A stretch of DNA of 64,000 bases from Streptomyces liliiviolaceus (GTDB lineage Bacteria > Actinomycetota > Actinomycetes > Streptomycetales > Streptomycetaceae): assembly GCF_018070025.1 (NCBI RefSeq), contig NZ_JAGPYQ010000002.1:2232001-2296000 (forward strand). Reading direction: 5' to 3'. The notes under the pieces were generated by a model, which saw only the letters and a program-made list of their open reading frames with translations, did no database searches and had not been told where the DNA came from. Position 1 is the first letter of the stretch; each line of letters opens with the position of its first letter. Shown here piece after piece: positions 9,297 to 18,501 of this stretch. A program made the position numbers and the translations under genes.

Positions 9297-10766
9297 ATGC
9301 CGTCCCATCTCTCGGCGGACCACCCTGCCGCCCAGCCGCCTGAGCGCGGCTCGGTCGACGCGCTCATCTCGCAGACGCGCCGGCTCCGGGGCGACATGGA
9401 CGCCGTACGACGTGACGCGCCGGCCGACGGCACGGACCCGGAGCGGCGCTGGCAGCGCGCCCTGTGCGACCTGGCCATGCATCAGCTCGACGACCTCGAC
9501 GCGCACTTGGCGCAGTTGCGGGACGGTCCCTCGACCGTGCCCGCCGAGCGGGAGGCGGCACTCCCCGTCGTACAGGCGGTGCCGCCCGCTTCCCCCGGGG
9601 GCGGCTCGCTGATCAGCCGGGTCGGCAGTGCCGAGTGGAACCTGCTGACGGACGAGGCGACCTGGTCCGGTGAGCTGTACCAGATCCTCGGCAGGGACCC
9701 CGCCGCTCCCCCGCTCACCCTCGACGAACTGCCCTCCGTCGTCCTGGACGAGGACCGGCCGAGGCTGACCTCGATGGTCACGGACTGTCTGATCGACGGC
9801 AAGCCGATCGACGGGGAGTTCGGCATGGTCCGGCCCGACGGCGGCGTACGGACCGTGCACATGATGGGTGAGCCGGTGCTCGACGCGGACGGCAGCACCG
9901 CCTCCATGTGGGCCGTCCTGCGGGACGTCAGCGAACTGCGCCGCAGCCAGCGGACCGTGACGGAGACCTGTGACTCGCTGCAGCGCCAACGGCAGGCCGC
10001 GCAGACCGAACACCGCCTCGCGGTCGAGTTGCAGGAAGCCGTCCTGCCGCCGTGGCGCGGCTCCCCGACACTCCCGCGGCAGGGCCCGGGAACACTGGAT
10101 CTGGCCGCCCGTTATCTGCCCTCCTCCACCAGCACGCTGATCGGCGGCAATTGGTACGACGCCCTCGACATGCCCGACGGGCAGACGCTGTTGAGCGTCG
10201 GCGACCTCACCGGCCACGGCGTCGCCGTCACCTCGGGCATGGCGATGCTGCTCGGCGCGCTGCGCGGCATGGCCGTGGCGGGCACCGAACCCGGCCAGCT
10301 GATGTCCTGGCTCAACCAGTTACTCGACGCCTCCGTCCAGCCCGCCCTGGGCAGCGCGGTGTGCTGCCGCTACCGGCCCCAGAGCCGGACCCTCGTGTGG
10401 GCGCAGGCCGGACACCCCGCCCCGCTGCTGTTCCGCAACGGGACGGGGCGGATGCTCGCCCCGCCCGACGGCGTCCTGCTCGGGGCCACCTCGGGTGCCG
10501 TCTACGGGCAGGCCGAAGTGCCCCTCGAACCGGGCGACCTGCTCCTCCTGCACACCGACGGACTGGTCCCCGCACGGTGGGGGTGCCGCCCGGACGCGAC
10601 CGGCACGGTGGAGAGCACCGCGGACGTCAGCCGCCTGCTCGACCTCGCCCCCCGCTTCCAGGAGGCCCGCAGCGCACAGGACTGCGTACGGATCGTGGTG
10701 GAGGAGTTCGGTGAGACGCAGCGCGAGGACGACGCCTGCGTACTCGTCGCCCGGGTCACCACCTGA
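9297..10766 (+). CDS. PAS domain / PP2C-type SpoIIE phosphatase with a TTA codon
   Basis: A 489-residue cytoplasmic signalling protein. An N-terminal helical region (residues 1-90) leads to a PAS fold (about 100-200: GSAEWNLLTDEATWSGELYQ, then RPDGGVRTVHMMGEP and WAVLRDVSELRRSQ). The SpoIIE/PP2C phosphatase domain spans about 235-488, with GGNWYDALDMPDG, VGDLTGHGVAVTSGMAML and LLHTDGLVP carrying the metal-binding aspartates. Such proteins dephosphorylate anti-anti-sigma factors. The ATG at 9297 is preceded by GGAG at 6 bases. Leu342 is encoded by TTA (10320-10322), so translation should depend on the bldA tRNA. Confidence 0.88.
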   Translation: MPSHLSADHPAAQPPERGSVDALISQTRRLRGDMDAVRRDAPADGTDPERRWQRALCDLAMHQLDDLDAHLAQLRDGPSTVPAEREAALPVVQAVPPASPGGGSLISRVGSAEWNLLTDEATWSGELYQILGRDPAAPPLTLDELPSVVLDEDRPRLTSMVTDCLIDGKPIDGEFGMVRPDGGVRTVHMMGEPVLDADGSTASMWAVLRDVSELRRSQRTVTETCDSLQRQRQAAQTEHRLAVELQEAVLPPWRGSPTLPRQGPGTLDLAARYLPSSTSTLIGGNWYDALDMPDGQTLLSVGDLTGHGVAVTSGMAMLLGALRGMAVAGTEPGQLMSWLNQLLDASVQPALGSAVCCRYRPQSRTLVWAQAGHPAPLLFRNGTGRMLAPPDGVLLGATSGAVYGQAEVPLEPGDLLLLHTDGLVPARWGCRPDATGTVESTADVSRLLDLAPRFQEARSAQDCVRIVVEEFGETQREDDACVLVARVTT

Positions 10767-10860
10767 GGAATCCTGAGGCAGGCGGCCCGGGTCGTCCCGT
10801 CGCTCTCGTCGTTCTCTCTCGGCGGTCTCGGTCTCTCGGCGGTCTCGGCGCGCAAGCCCC

Positions 10861-12378
10861 CTATGCCCGCGCGCCGCCTGCGCCGCCCCTCGGCTTCGAC
10901 GAACCGGACTTCAACGAGCCCTTGGGCAGGGACAGTTTGATCTCCTCACGCAGCTCGTGGATCTTCGGATAGCTGGAGTACTGCCCCGTCAGCCGGTACA
11001 TCTCGCGGAGCCGGTCCCAGGTGCGATGGGAGGAGTTCGACCCCATCGACGTCAGGGCCAGGCGTGCGTACCGGTCGGCCTGTTCGGGGTCGTCGGCGAT
11101 GAAACAGGCGGAGGCGAGCGAGAGATGGTCGAAGATCTTCGACCGGTCCCGGCCCTTCTCCCGGAGCGCCAGGGCCTCCTTGGCATGGCGCTGCGCGACG
11201 GCGGCCGCGGCCGGGTCGTGCTCCGCCAGCGTCCGGTAGGCCAGGGCCTGCATCCCGTGCATGTCCGCCTCGTCGAAGAGCTGCATCCAACTCGGCGGCG
11301 GCACGTCGCCCTTGTCCGAGACGAAGAGGTCCTCCGCCTCGCCCAGGGTGCGCCGCATGGCCTGGCCCTTGCCCAGTGACGCCTGCGCCCAGGCCTCGAT
11401 GGTGCAGAGCATGGCCCGCGTACGCGGCAGGACCTCGTCGCCCGATCCCGACTTGGCGAGGTTCATGAGGTCGAGCGCGTCGTCGGGCCGGCCCAGGTGC
11501 ACCATCTGACGGGCCGCCCGCGAGAGCGCCTCGCCCGCACGGGGCCGGTCACCGCCTTCCCGGGCCGCGTGCGCGGCGATGATGAAGTACTTCTGAGCCG
11601 TGGGCTCCAGGCCGACGTCGTGCGACATCCAGCCCGCGAGCACGGCGAGATTGGCGGCGACGCCCCACAGGCGCCGCTGCAGATGGTCGGGGTGCCGGTA
11701 GGAGAGCATGCCTCCCACTTCGTTGAGCTGTCCTACGACAGCCTTTCTCTGCAGGCCGCCACCGCGGGACGCGTCCCAGGCCCGGAACACCTCGACCGAG
11801 CGCTCCAGTTCCTCGATCTCCTGCGACCCGATGGGGGCGGCCTCGTAACGGTCGAACCCGGCGGGGTCGGCGTGCAGGGGATCGTCGGTGTCAGGGGCGT
11901 CGGCCACCAGGGCCGGATCGGTGTGCAGCCACTCGTGCATGGAGCTGCTGATGGCGGATCCTGCGGCGAGCGCGGCGCCCGCGCCCACCAAGCCGCGTCG
12001 GTTGAGCATGAGGTCCATTCCCGTGAATTCGGTGAGGACCGCGGCAGTCCGCTCGGGCGCCCACGGCACACCGTCGGGATGTTCAGCACTCCCGCCGCTT
12101 GGCCGTTTCCCCGTACGCCCGTGCCGGACCAGACCGAGATCCTCGATGGTCACGACACGGCCGAGACGCTCGGTGAACAGTGCTGCCAGCACCCGTGGCA
12201 CCGGATCGCGCGGGATCTCTCCCGTGTCGATCCACCGCCGCACCCTTGAGGTGTCCGTCGCCAGCTGGGGGTGGCCCATGGCCGCCGCCTGCCGGTTGAC
12301 CAGCCTCGCGAGTTCGCCCTTGGACCAGCCGGCCAGGCCGAACAGGTCCGACAGTCGGGTGTTGGGTTGTCCGCTCAC
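10861..12378 (-). CDS. NsdA/sporulation-associated family regulator with TPR-like repeats
   Basis: A 505-residue protein of the Streptomyces family that includes NsdA, a negative regulator of differentiation and antibiotic production. The N-terminus has the family signature WSKGELARLVNRQA, TDTSRVRRWIDTGEIPRDPV, VLAALFTERLGRVVTIEDLG. The middle holds GGGLQRKAVVGQLNEVGGML and GWMSHDVGLEPTAQKYFIIA, and the C-terminal half is a series of TPR-like helices. Several paralogues exist in each Streptomyces genome, and I cannot say which one this is. A hydrophobic RRGLVGAGAALAAGSAI stretch near residue 160 is shared by the family. The GTG at 12378 fits a GGGGG site and the usual SGQPNTRLSDLFG start. It is divergent from the APH-fold gene. 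Confidence 0.8.
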   Translation of the reverse strand: MSGQPNTRLSDLFGLAGWSKGELARLVNRQAAAMGHPQLATDTSRVRRWIDTGEIPRDPVPRVLAALFTERLGRVVTIEDLGLVRHGRTGKRPSGGSAEHPDGVPWAPERTAAVLTEFTGMDLMLNRRGLVGAGAALAAGSAISSSMHEWLHTDPALVADAPDTDDPLHADPAGFDRYEAAPIGSQEIEELERSVEVFRAWDASRGGGLQRKAVVGQLNEVGGMLSYRHPDHLQRRLWGVAANLAVLAGWMSHDVGLEPTAQKYFIIAAHAAREGGDRPRAGEALSRAARQMVHLGRPDDALDLMNLAKSGSGDEVLPRTRAMLCTIEAWAQASLGKGQAMRRTLGEAEDLFVSDKGDVPPPSWMQLFDEADMHGMQALAYRTLAEHDPAAAAVAQRHAKEALALREKGRDRSKIFDHLSLASACFIADDPEQADRYARLALTSMGSNSSHRTWDRLREMYRLTGQYSSYPKIHELREEIKLSLPKGSLKSGSSKPRGGAGGARA

Positions 12379-12405
12379 GTCAAGCCCCCAGGTTCTCGGC
12401 TGAGT

Positions 12406-12424
12406 TGACAGTAACCGTCTGTCA
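12406..12424. promoter_or_regulatory. Inverted repeat in the NsdA-like/APH divergent promoter region
   Basis: TGACAG and CTGTCA face each other across seven bases, 28 bases upstream of the NsdA-like start. The spot also holds a TTGACA hexamer on the plus strand. It could be an operator for either gene, but there is no second copy to support this. Confidence 0.3.
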
Positions 12425-12610
12425 GTTGCTGAGCGACTATTCGCCAGGGTTCGCCAGGGCACGCCAGATGGTGTGCCAGTGGGCGCCGGGTGTCAGGTAG
12501 GAACGCGCCACCCCGACCCGGTCGCCGAGGGACATTCCCCAGGGTGTACCGGCGCGACCGGGGCGGGTAGCGCGGCAACTCGCCGGCACACGAAGGGATC
12601 TGTCTCGCCC

Positions 12611-13753
12611 ATGTACACAGCATCGTCCTCCGTGTCCGCCCCACCCCGGTCGCTGCACGCCCGCCCGGTCGGCGGCGGCCCGTACCTCGACCCCGCGCGT
12701 CCCGCGGCGGCCCCCGTGCTCGGTGCCGGCCGGACGCGGCGCATTCCGGGGCTCGGGACGCCACCGCTCAGCGGGAGACTCGACTTGTCCGGCCCCCAGG
12801 GAGCCCAGTTGCGTACGGCGATCGCGTCGGTGCACCGGATCTGCCCGGAGTTCGCTCCGGTGCAGGTGCTGCGCCGCAGCGGACGCTCCGTGCTCCTGGT
12901 GGGCACGACAGGGCGCAGCACCGCGGTGGCCAAGTGTTTACTGGACCACTCTCCCGTGTGGACCGAGCGGATCCGGCACGAGATAGCGGCATACCGCTCG
13001 TTCGTGCGGCACCGGCCGCCGGTGCGGGTACCCCGGCTGATCGCGGCGGACCCGGACAACTGCACCCTGGTGATCGAGCGGATGCCGGGACGGGTGGCGG
13101 CGCTGAACCGGCATCCGGTGGAGGCCCCGCCCCGTGCGGACATCAGGGCCGCGCTCGGCGCGATCTGCCGGCTGAACGCGTGGCGTCCGCCGGCGGGGAC
13201 GTTCGACGCCCCGCTGGACTACGCGGCGCGGATCTCCCGGTACCACGAACTGGGGCTGCTCACCGACCGGGACATGGGCGACCTGCAGAAACTGGTGCAC
13301 GGCATCGCGCATTCGGCCGGCCGCCAGGGCATGGGCCAGTTCTGTCACGGCGATTCCCTCCTGTCGAACATGCTCCTGTCACCGGCCGGTCCAGTGCTGG
13401 TGGACTGGGAGCACGCGGGTTGGTATCTGCCGGGGTACGACCTGGCGACGCTGTGGGCGGTCCTCGGGGAGGCGCCCGTCGCCCGCCGGCAGATCAGCCA
13501 GCTGGCCCAGTCGGCGGGTCCCGCGGCGCGTGACGCGTTCCTGGTGAACCTGATGCTCGTCCTGACCAGGGAGATCCGTACGTACGAGACGGCCGTGCAG
13601 CGGTCGATGCAGGATGCGACTCCGGCGGCACCGGGACCGGCCCACCCGGGCGCCGCGCCGTCCGGTGAGGAACAGCGGCTGCTGCTGAGGCGGCTGCACG
13701 ACGACTGCCAGATGGCCCGCAAGGCCGTTCGCGCGGCGGTCGGTACTCGCTGA
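12611..13753 (+). CDS. Aminoglycoside phosphotransferase/choline kinase-fold protein with a TTA codon
   Basis: A 380-residue protein with the APH fold in its C-terminal 280 residues: [20 protein letters not shown] (N-lobe lysine and helix C), [10 protein letters not shown] (hinge), [13 protein letters not shown] (Brenner-type catalytic loop) and [18 protein letters not shown] (Mg-binding DWE). The first 60 residues are proline-rich and not conserved-looking. Such stand-alone proteins in Streptomyces phosphorylate small molecules that are mostly unknown, and resistance should not be assumed. Leu110 is TTA (12938-12940), which implies bldA-dependent translation. The ATG at 12611 has only a distant GAAGGG (about 13 bases), so the start is less certain. 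Confidence 0.78.
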   Translation: MYTASSSVSAPPRSLHARPVGGGPYLDPARPAAAPVLGAGRTRRIPGLGTPPLSGRLDLSGPQGAQLRTAIASVHRICPEFAPVQVLRRSGRSVLLVGTTGRSTAVAKCLLDHSPVWTERIRHEIAAYRSFVRHRPPVRVPRLIAADPDNCTLVIERMPGRVAALNRHPVEAPPRADIRAALGAICRLNAWRPPAGTFDAPLDYAARISRYHELGLLTDRDMGDLQKLVHGIAHSAGRQGMGQFCHGDSLLSNMLLSPAGPVLVDWEHAGWYLPGYDLATLWAVLGEAPVARRQISQLAQSAGPAARDAFLVNLMLVLTREIRTYETAVQRSMQDATPAAPGPAHPGAAPSGEEQRLLLRRLHDDCQMARKAVRAAVGTR

Positions 13754-14098
13754 CGGGGACGAAGGCCCGCGGTACGCCCAGGGACAGGGCGCACCGCGGG
13801 CCTTCTCCGTGTCCGCAGCCTGTTCTGCGGGCGGTCCGCCGCCTGTTCCGCGGCCCGTCCGCCGCCTTTCCGCCGCGTCGCTTCGCGGCCCCTCCCACCG
13901 CCTCGGCATCAGAGGTCCACTCCACTGACGCCTCGCAGGCCGGGTCACCACCGCACCGAAAGCGGTGAATCCCCCACCGCTGACGTGGGAAATCATCCGC
14001 CTCTGGGAATGATTGACGGATCGTCGGACAGCCGGTACCACTGACGCACACCCGCCCCCGTACGCACCGTCACGCCCGATCGTCCCAGGAGGCCTGCT
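13754..14098. other. Intergenic stretch before the amidase gene
   Basis: After the hairpin at 13761-13805 there are GC-rich direct repeats (GTCCGCCGCCT-type, about 13827-13870). They are followed by a less GC-rich leader with an AATCAT/ATGATT inverted pair near 13991-14013 and the motif GCGGTGAATC near 13963. The end carries AGGAGG for the amidase TTG start. No gene is visible. Confidence 0.5.
13761..13805 (+). terminator. Strong hairpin terminator after the APH-fold gene
   Basis: A perfect 13-base stem (GAAGGCCCGCGGT paired with ACCGCGGGCCTTC, loop 19 bases) begins eight bases past the stop codon. It lacks a T tract, as is usual for Streptomyces terminators. Confidence 0.85.
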
Positions 14099-16150
14099 TT
14101 GCGAGGATCCCCCACCGACCCCAGCACTTCCGCCCGGCACAGACGTGCCCGCCGGACCGCGGGTGCCGTCGCCTCGGCCGCACTGCTGCTGCCCCTGCTC
14201 GGTGCCGCCCCGTACGACGGCGACGGCAGCCCGGCGTCCGCGCCCTCCGCGCGTCTGCAGAATGCTTTCGCCGACGCCGCCGATGACTACGACGTACCGC
14301 AGAGCGTGCTCCTGGCCGTCTCCTATCTGCAGTCCCGGTGGGACGCGCACGAGGGGGCTCCGAGCGTCACGGGCGGCTACGGCCCGATGCATCTGACCGA
14401 CGCCCGCACGGCGATCGCCCGGACCGTGGCACCGCACCACAGCGACGGTACGGAGGACGCGCGGGGCGACGACTCCCGCGGCCCCCGCCTGCCCGACGCT
14501 CAGGATCCGGACACGCGGGAGTCGGGCACGCAGGAGTCGGGCACGCCGGAGTCGGACACGCGGGTTCCGGCGAACGCCGAGCTTCCGGCGCGCCTCAAGA
14601 CGCTGACGAAGGCCGCCGAGCTGAGCGGCCTTCCCGCGGAGCGGCTGCGGACGGACGCCGCGGCGAACGTGGCGGGCGGTGCCGCGCTGCTGGCGGCGGC
14701 CCAGAAGCAGCTGGGCGAGCCGCTCAGTGCCGACACGGCCGACTGGTACGGAGCGGTGGCGCGCTACTCGGGCGCCGACGACACGGCGACGGCGGCGACG
14801 TACGCCGACGACGTCTTCGACGTGATCCGCCGCGGCGAGGAGCGCACGACGGACTCGGGGCAGCGGATCACGCTCGCCGCTCAGCCCCGATTGCGGCCGG
14901 CGACCGCCCAGTTGAGGGCGGCGGGGCTGCGGGCTCCGGCGGCGGGCACCACCGAGTGTCCGTCGACGGTGTCCTGCGAGTGGATTCCGGCGCCGTACGA
15001 GGAGTTCGGGGACGGCGACTACGGCAACCACGACCTGGGGAACCGGCCGAAGTCCCAGAGCATCAAGTACATCGTCGTCCATGACACCGAGGGCGCCTGG
15101 GACGGCGTCCTCAACCTGGTGCAGGACCCGACCTATGTGTCGTGGCAGTACACCCTGCGCTCCACCGACGGGCACATCGCCCAGCACGTGAAGGCCAAGG
15201 ACGTGGCCTGGCACGCGGGCAACTGGTACATCAACGCCAAGTCGATCGGCCTGGAGCACGAGGGGTTCCTGACCGCGCCCGACACCTGGTACACGGAGGC
15301 GATGTACCGGTCGTCCGCGCGTCTGGTGACGTACCTGGCCAAGAAGTACGGCATCCCGCTGGACCGGCAGCACATCCTCGGCCACGACACCGTGCCCGGT
15401 ACGACGACCGCGACCATCCCGGGGATGCACACGGACCCGGGCCCGTACTGGGACTGGCAGCACTACTTCGCGCTGCTCGGCAAGCCGCTGCACGCGACGG
15501 CCGGGCCGAAGGGCGGGCTGGTGACCGTCGCGCCGAAGTTCGCCGTGAACCAGCCGGTGTTCACCGGGTGCGTCACGGCGGGTCAGCCCTGTGCCGCCCA
15601 CGGATCCAGCGCCGTACGCCTCTACACCGAGCCGCGCGAGGACGCCCCGCTGATCAAGGACATCGGTCTGCGGCCCGGCGGCGGTGACTCCACCACCGAT
15701 GTGAACGACCTGGGTTCGCGGGTCTCCACCGGTCAGCGGTACGCGGTCGCCGGGCGCGACGGCGACTGGACCGCGATCTGGTACCTCGGCCAGAAGGCCT
15801 GGTTCAAGAACCCGGCCAAGCAGCCGACGGCGGTGGACGCGGCCGGTGCCGTCATCACCCCGAAGGCCGGGCTGACCGACATCCCGGTGTACGGGCGGGC
15901 GTACCCGGAGAAGGAGGCGTACCCGGAGGGTGTGCCCGTCCAGTCGGTGTCGCCGCTGCCGTACAAGCTGCTCGCGGGGCAGAAGTACGCGGTCGGTGAC
16001 AAGGTGCCCGGCGAGTACTTCTACGCGCCGACCTTCGACACGACACCGCACCGGGTGGTACGGGGTTCGGACATGTACTACGAGATCCAGTTCGGGCACC
16101 GGGTGGCGTTCGTCCGGGCCGCCGATGTGCGGGTGATGCCGTCCGCGTGA
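14099..16150 (+). CDS. Secreted N-acetylmuramoyl-L-alanine amidase (Amidase_2/PGRP) with extra N- and C-terminal domains
   Basis: A 683-residue exported cell-wall hydrolase that should cleave the lactyl-amide bond between N-acetylmuramic acid and the stem peptide. After the signal peptide (RRTAGAVASAALLLPLLGAAP), residues 55-105 and 170-260 look like a lysozyme-like helical domain (DDYDVPQSVLLAVSYLQSRW, GGYGPMHLTD), separated by a hydrophilic insert containing three imperfect ESGT repeats (DNA 14517-14563). The amidase domain covers about 320-460: KYIVVHDTEG with the first zinc His, WHAGNW, ILGHDTVPG and MHTDPGPYWDW. SH3-like modules follow. It starts with TTG at 14099 behind AGGAGG (spacing about 6); no better ATG or GTG exists. 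Confidence 0.9.
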   Translation: MRGSPTDPSTSARHRRARRTAGAVASAALLLPLLGAAPYDGDGSPASAPSARLQNAFADAADDYDVPQSVLLAVSYLQSRWDAHEGAPSVTGGYGPMHLTDARTAIARTVAPHHSDGTEDARGDDSRGPRLPDAQDPDTRESGTQESGTPESDTRVPANAELPARLKTLTKAAELSGLPAERLRTDAAANVAGGAALLAAAQKQLGEPLSADTADWYGAVARYSGADDTATAATYADDVFDVIRRGEERTTDSGQRITLAAQPRLRPATAQLRAAGLRAPAAGTTECPSTVSCEWIPAPYEEFGDGDYGNHDLGNRPKSQSIKYIVVHDTEGAWDGVLNLVQDPTYVSWQYTLRSTDGHIAQHVKAKDVAWHAGNWYINAKSIGLEHEGFLTAPDTWYTEAMYRSSARLVTYLAKKYGIPLDRQHILGHDTVPGTTTATIPGMHTDPGPYWDWQHYFALLGKPLHATAGPKGGLVTVAPKFAVNQPVFTGCVTAGQPCAAHGSSAVRLYTEPREDAPLIKDIGLRPGGGDSTTDVNDLGSRVSTGQRYAVAGRDGDWTAIWYLGQKAWFKNPAKQPTAVDAAGAVITPKAGLTDIPVYGRAYPEKEAYPEGVPVQSVSPLPYKLLAGQKYAVGDKVPGEYFYAPTFDTTPHRVVRGSDMYYEIQFGHRVAFVRAADVRVMPSA

Positions 16151-16174
16151 GCCGGGGGCGGGCTGTGCCGGGTC

Positions 16175-17029
16175 TCAGGACTCGATCCGGCGCAGCCGCT
16201 CGGCGTCGCAGGTGCGCGGGCAGGTGGCGCAGGCCTCGGCGGGGCGGATCGTGTAGTAGAGGCAGCAGCCCATACGGGTGCGGGTCGGGTGTTGCCGGCC
16301 GTCGCCGCCGGTGAGATGGCGGAAGTCCGCGCCACCGGGGAAGGGCGCGACGGCGGAGGGCAGCAGCGCGGTGGCGGCCCGCACGGAGTCCGGTTCCCGG
16401 CCGAGCATGCGGCCGAGGTACCAGATACCGGAGACGAGGTCGTCGGTGACCAGGCCCCACAGCGCGCGCGGGCCGCGCCGGATGTAGGGACCGATCGCGG
16501 AGAGCAGCGGCTCCATGTGGTCGGCGACGGCGACCCTCAACTCCGCCCGCAGTGCTTCCTCGTGAGGAACAGTCAGAACGCCGGGGAGCACGCCGGCCGA
16601 GTCGTCCGGCAGACAGGCCAGGTCCGACCCGGGGGTGATCTCGAACGTGCCGGACGACAGCTCGATCCACACGTCCTCGGGGCGCACACGCGGCACCCGG
16701 CCGGTGAGATACCAGACGCCGCTCATCAGCAGGCCGACCGACCACGCGTAGTCGTGCAGGGCGCGGGACGCGGCGACATCGCGGCGCGGGACGTGGTCGT
16801 AGCGTTCCCGGATGCGGGAGTCCTCGGCCGACAGGAACGCCTCAAGGGCCTCCTGATTCTTCGTCAACTCCGCGCCGCTCAGGCCCGTTCGAGTGAAGTC
16901 CGATGCCGGGTCCGCCATGCGCACCGTCAACGCCGGGCACACCTGGACCAGTTGCCGATACGTGTCGGAGAGCAGGCCTGACACGGTCGTGGGCGCACCG
17001 GTCGACACGGTCTCCAGGGCCACGGTCAT
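16175..17029 (-). CDS. FhuF-like ferric siderophore reductase with C-terminal 2Fe-2S motif
   Basis: A 284-residue protein ending in MGCCLYYTIRPAEACATCPRTC. This CC-x(10)-C-x2-C pattern binds a [2Fe-2S] cluster in FhuF-type reductases, which release iron from imported siderophores in the cytoplasm. The middle carries GVWYLTGRVPRV and GPYIRRGPRALWGLVTDDL, seen in the actinobacterial siderophore-iron reductase group. The ATG at 17029 follows AGGAG at 6 bases. It is divergent from the siderophore synthesis genes, and the shared promoter region contains an iron box, so both sides should be induced by iron limitation. Confidence 0.85.
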   Translation of the reverse strand: MTVALETVSTGAPTTVSGLLSDTYRQLVQVCPALTVRMADPASDFTRTGLSGAELTKNQEALEAFLSAEDSRIRERYDHVPRRDVAASRALHDYAWSVGLLMSGVWYLTGRVPRVRPEDVWIELSSGTFEITPGSDLACLPDDSAGVLPGVLTVPHEEALRAELRVAVADHMEPLLSAIGPYIRRGPRALWGLVTDDLVSGIWYLGRMLGREPDSVRAATALLPSAVAPFPGGADFRHLTGGDGRQHPTRTRMGCCLYYTIRPAEACATCPRTCDAERLRRIES

Positions 17030-17062
17030 CGGTACTCCTGTGCATGGGGGAAAGCAGGAAAA

Positions 17063-17081
17063 GCAGGTAAGCCTTACCTTA
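17063..17081. promoter_or_regulatory. Iron box (DmdR1/IdeR-type operator)
   Basis: AGGTAAG and CTTACCT (17065-17071, 17073-17079) form a 7-base inverted repeat around one central base, matching the core of actinobacterial DtxR-family sites (TTAGGTTAGGCTAACCTAA type). It lies 36 bases upstream of the FhuF-like start and about 100 bases upstream of the ATP-grasp start. A TATACT-like -10 for the minus-strand gene and TAGTAT for the plus-strand gene lie just beside it. Fe-loaded repressor bound here should shut both promoters. Confidence 0.8.
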
Positions 17082-17181
17082 GTATAGAGATCGCTAACAG
17101 CGGTGCGTGACGACACCCCCTGAGCAACGATCAAGGGAGGCGCACGTCACAGCACGTCCATGGCCGGTTGAGAAACAGAAC

Positions 17182-18501
17182 ATGCCTAACCTGATTTCAC
17201 TTAATGTGACTGCGCCCGAACAGGCCGCACCTGCGCGGGCAGAGCCCTGCCTCACCACGCCCCACCGGCCTGCCGCTCGTCCTCACCCGCCCACCCACGA
17301 GCGGAAGTTGTTCTCCCGCGTGCGTATGTACCTGCTTGCCCGTAACCCCACCGACTCCGTCACCGAGGGGTTTCTGCCCGCCGCGGCACGGCTCGGCCTC
17401 GACGTGACCGTGCTCACCGACCAGCCGGACACCCATCGGCGCGTGTACCCGGAGACGGACATCGTGGAGTGCGACGTCCGCGACTTCCGTTCCGTCGTCA
17501 CCGCCGTCTCGACGCTCGGCCGCCCCGACGCGATCTTCTCCAACAGCGACCATCTGCAGACCCAGACCGCGCTGGCCGCCGACTACTTCGGTCTGCCGGG
17601 CAAGGACTGGCGGGTCGCCCTGCGGACCAAGGACAAGGCGGAGATGCGGCGCCGTCTCGCGTCCGCCGGCCTGGACGCGGTGTGGTCGGCGGAGGTCGCC
17701 GAGGACACGGACGTGGCCGCCCTCGCCGCGCCGTTCCCGTGTGTCGTCAAGCCGCGTGAGGGCGTGGCCAGCGAGGACGTCGTACGCGTCGAGGACCTCG
17801 GGGAGCTGGTGGCCCGCTGCGCGGAGATCCATGGCCGACGTCCCGGGGCCGCCCTGGTCGTCGAGGAGTATCTGCCCGGCGAGCTGTACACCCTGGAGAC
17901 GCTCGGCGACGGCCGAATCCGCCATGTCCTGGGCGGCTTCCACACCGTGCTGTCCCCGCCGCCGTACTTCATCGAGGAGCGACTGACCTTCGTCGCGGCC
18001 CATCCCGAGCCGGTCGTCGCCCAGGTGCTCGCCCAACTCGACGCACTCGGGGTCGGTTTCGGCGCCTGTCACACCGAGTTCGTGGTGCACGAGGGACGCG
18101 CGAGGATCATCGAGGTCAACTACCGTGCCATAGGCGACCAGTGCGATCTGCTGCTGGCACACCTGCTGGATGTCCCGCTCTTCGAGCACATCCTGCGTAC
18201 GCACCTGGGTGAGCCCCTGCCCGCCTCGCTCGGAGCGCGGCGCGACGGCGTGGCCCGCCTGGACTACCCGTACGCCGAGAGCGCGGGCACGCTGACGGCG
18301 GCCCCGGCCGCGACCGAACTCGACTCCGGCGGGGTGCGGTTGACCTACCGGCCGCTCCGCGAGATCGGTGAGCGGCACGAGGTGTACCGCACCAACCGCG
18401 ACTTCCTCGGCGTGGTGCGGGCCATCGGGACCGTCCAGGAGGACGTGGACAAGGCTGTGGCCGGGTTCCTGGCCGGTCAGCGGTGGGACATCCAGCCGTG
18501 A
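17182..18501 (+). CDS. ATP-grasp amide ligase of a vibrioferrin-type siderophore pathway (PvsA/XssA-like)
   Basis: A 439-residue ATP-grasp enzyme. An N-terminal pre-ATP-grasp region (LARNPTDSVTEGFLPAAARL) is followed by CVVKPREGVASEDV (nucleotide-binding lysine), LVVEEYLPGELYTLET and RARIIEVNYRAIGDQCDLLL (metal-binding Glu/Asn). In vibrioferrin synthesis the equivalent enzyme PvsA ligates an amino acid (alanine) to the citryl-ethanolamine intermediate; the same role is inferred here. The ATG at 17182 precedes MPNLISLNV; its ribosome site (GAGAAAC) is poor, and a GTG at 17107 in the same frame is an alternative. Its stop overlaps the next start (GTGA), showing translational coupling. Confidence 0.8.
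   Translation: MPNLISLNVTAPEQAAPARAEPCLTTPHRPAARPHPPTHERKLFSRVRMYLLARNPTDSVTEGFLPAAARLGLDVTVLTDQPDTHRRVYPETDIVECDVRDFRSVVTAVSTLGRPDAIFSNSDHLQTQTALAADYFGLPGKDWRVALRTKDKAEMRRRLASAGLDAVWSAEVAEDTDVAALAAPFPCVVKPREGVASEDVVRVEDLGELVARCAEIHGRRPGAALVVEEYLPGELYTLETLGDGRIRHVLGGFHTVLSPPPYFIEERLTFVAAHPEPVVAQVLAQLDALGVGFGACHTEFVVHEGRARIIEVNYRAIGDQCDLLLAHLLDVPLFEHILRTHLGEPLPASLGARRDGVARLDYPYAESAGTLTAAPAATELDSGGVRLTYRPLREIGERHEVYRTNRDFLGVVRAIGTVQEDVDKAVAGFLAGQRWDIQP

Noticed and set aside
12473..12610. An upstream extension of the APH-fold protein and of other genes (acyl-CoA synthetase at 36026, ATP-grasp at 61717)
   Set aside because: These extensions lack ribosome binding sites and cover promoter or neighbouring coding regions; the downstream starts match the conserved protein beginnings.
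12611..13753. An antibiotic resistance gene
   Set aside because: The APH fold is intact but the sequence does not resemble a known drug-specific subgroup, and its developmental context argues against a resistance label.
13900..14098. A c-di-AMP (ydaO) riboswitch in front of the amidase gene, where such elements often sit in Streptomyces
   Set aside because: A GCGGTGAATC-like core is present, but I could not find the partner GGGGAACC-type half or assemble the two-fold pseudosymmetric stems. A covariance-model scan would decide.
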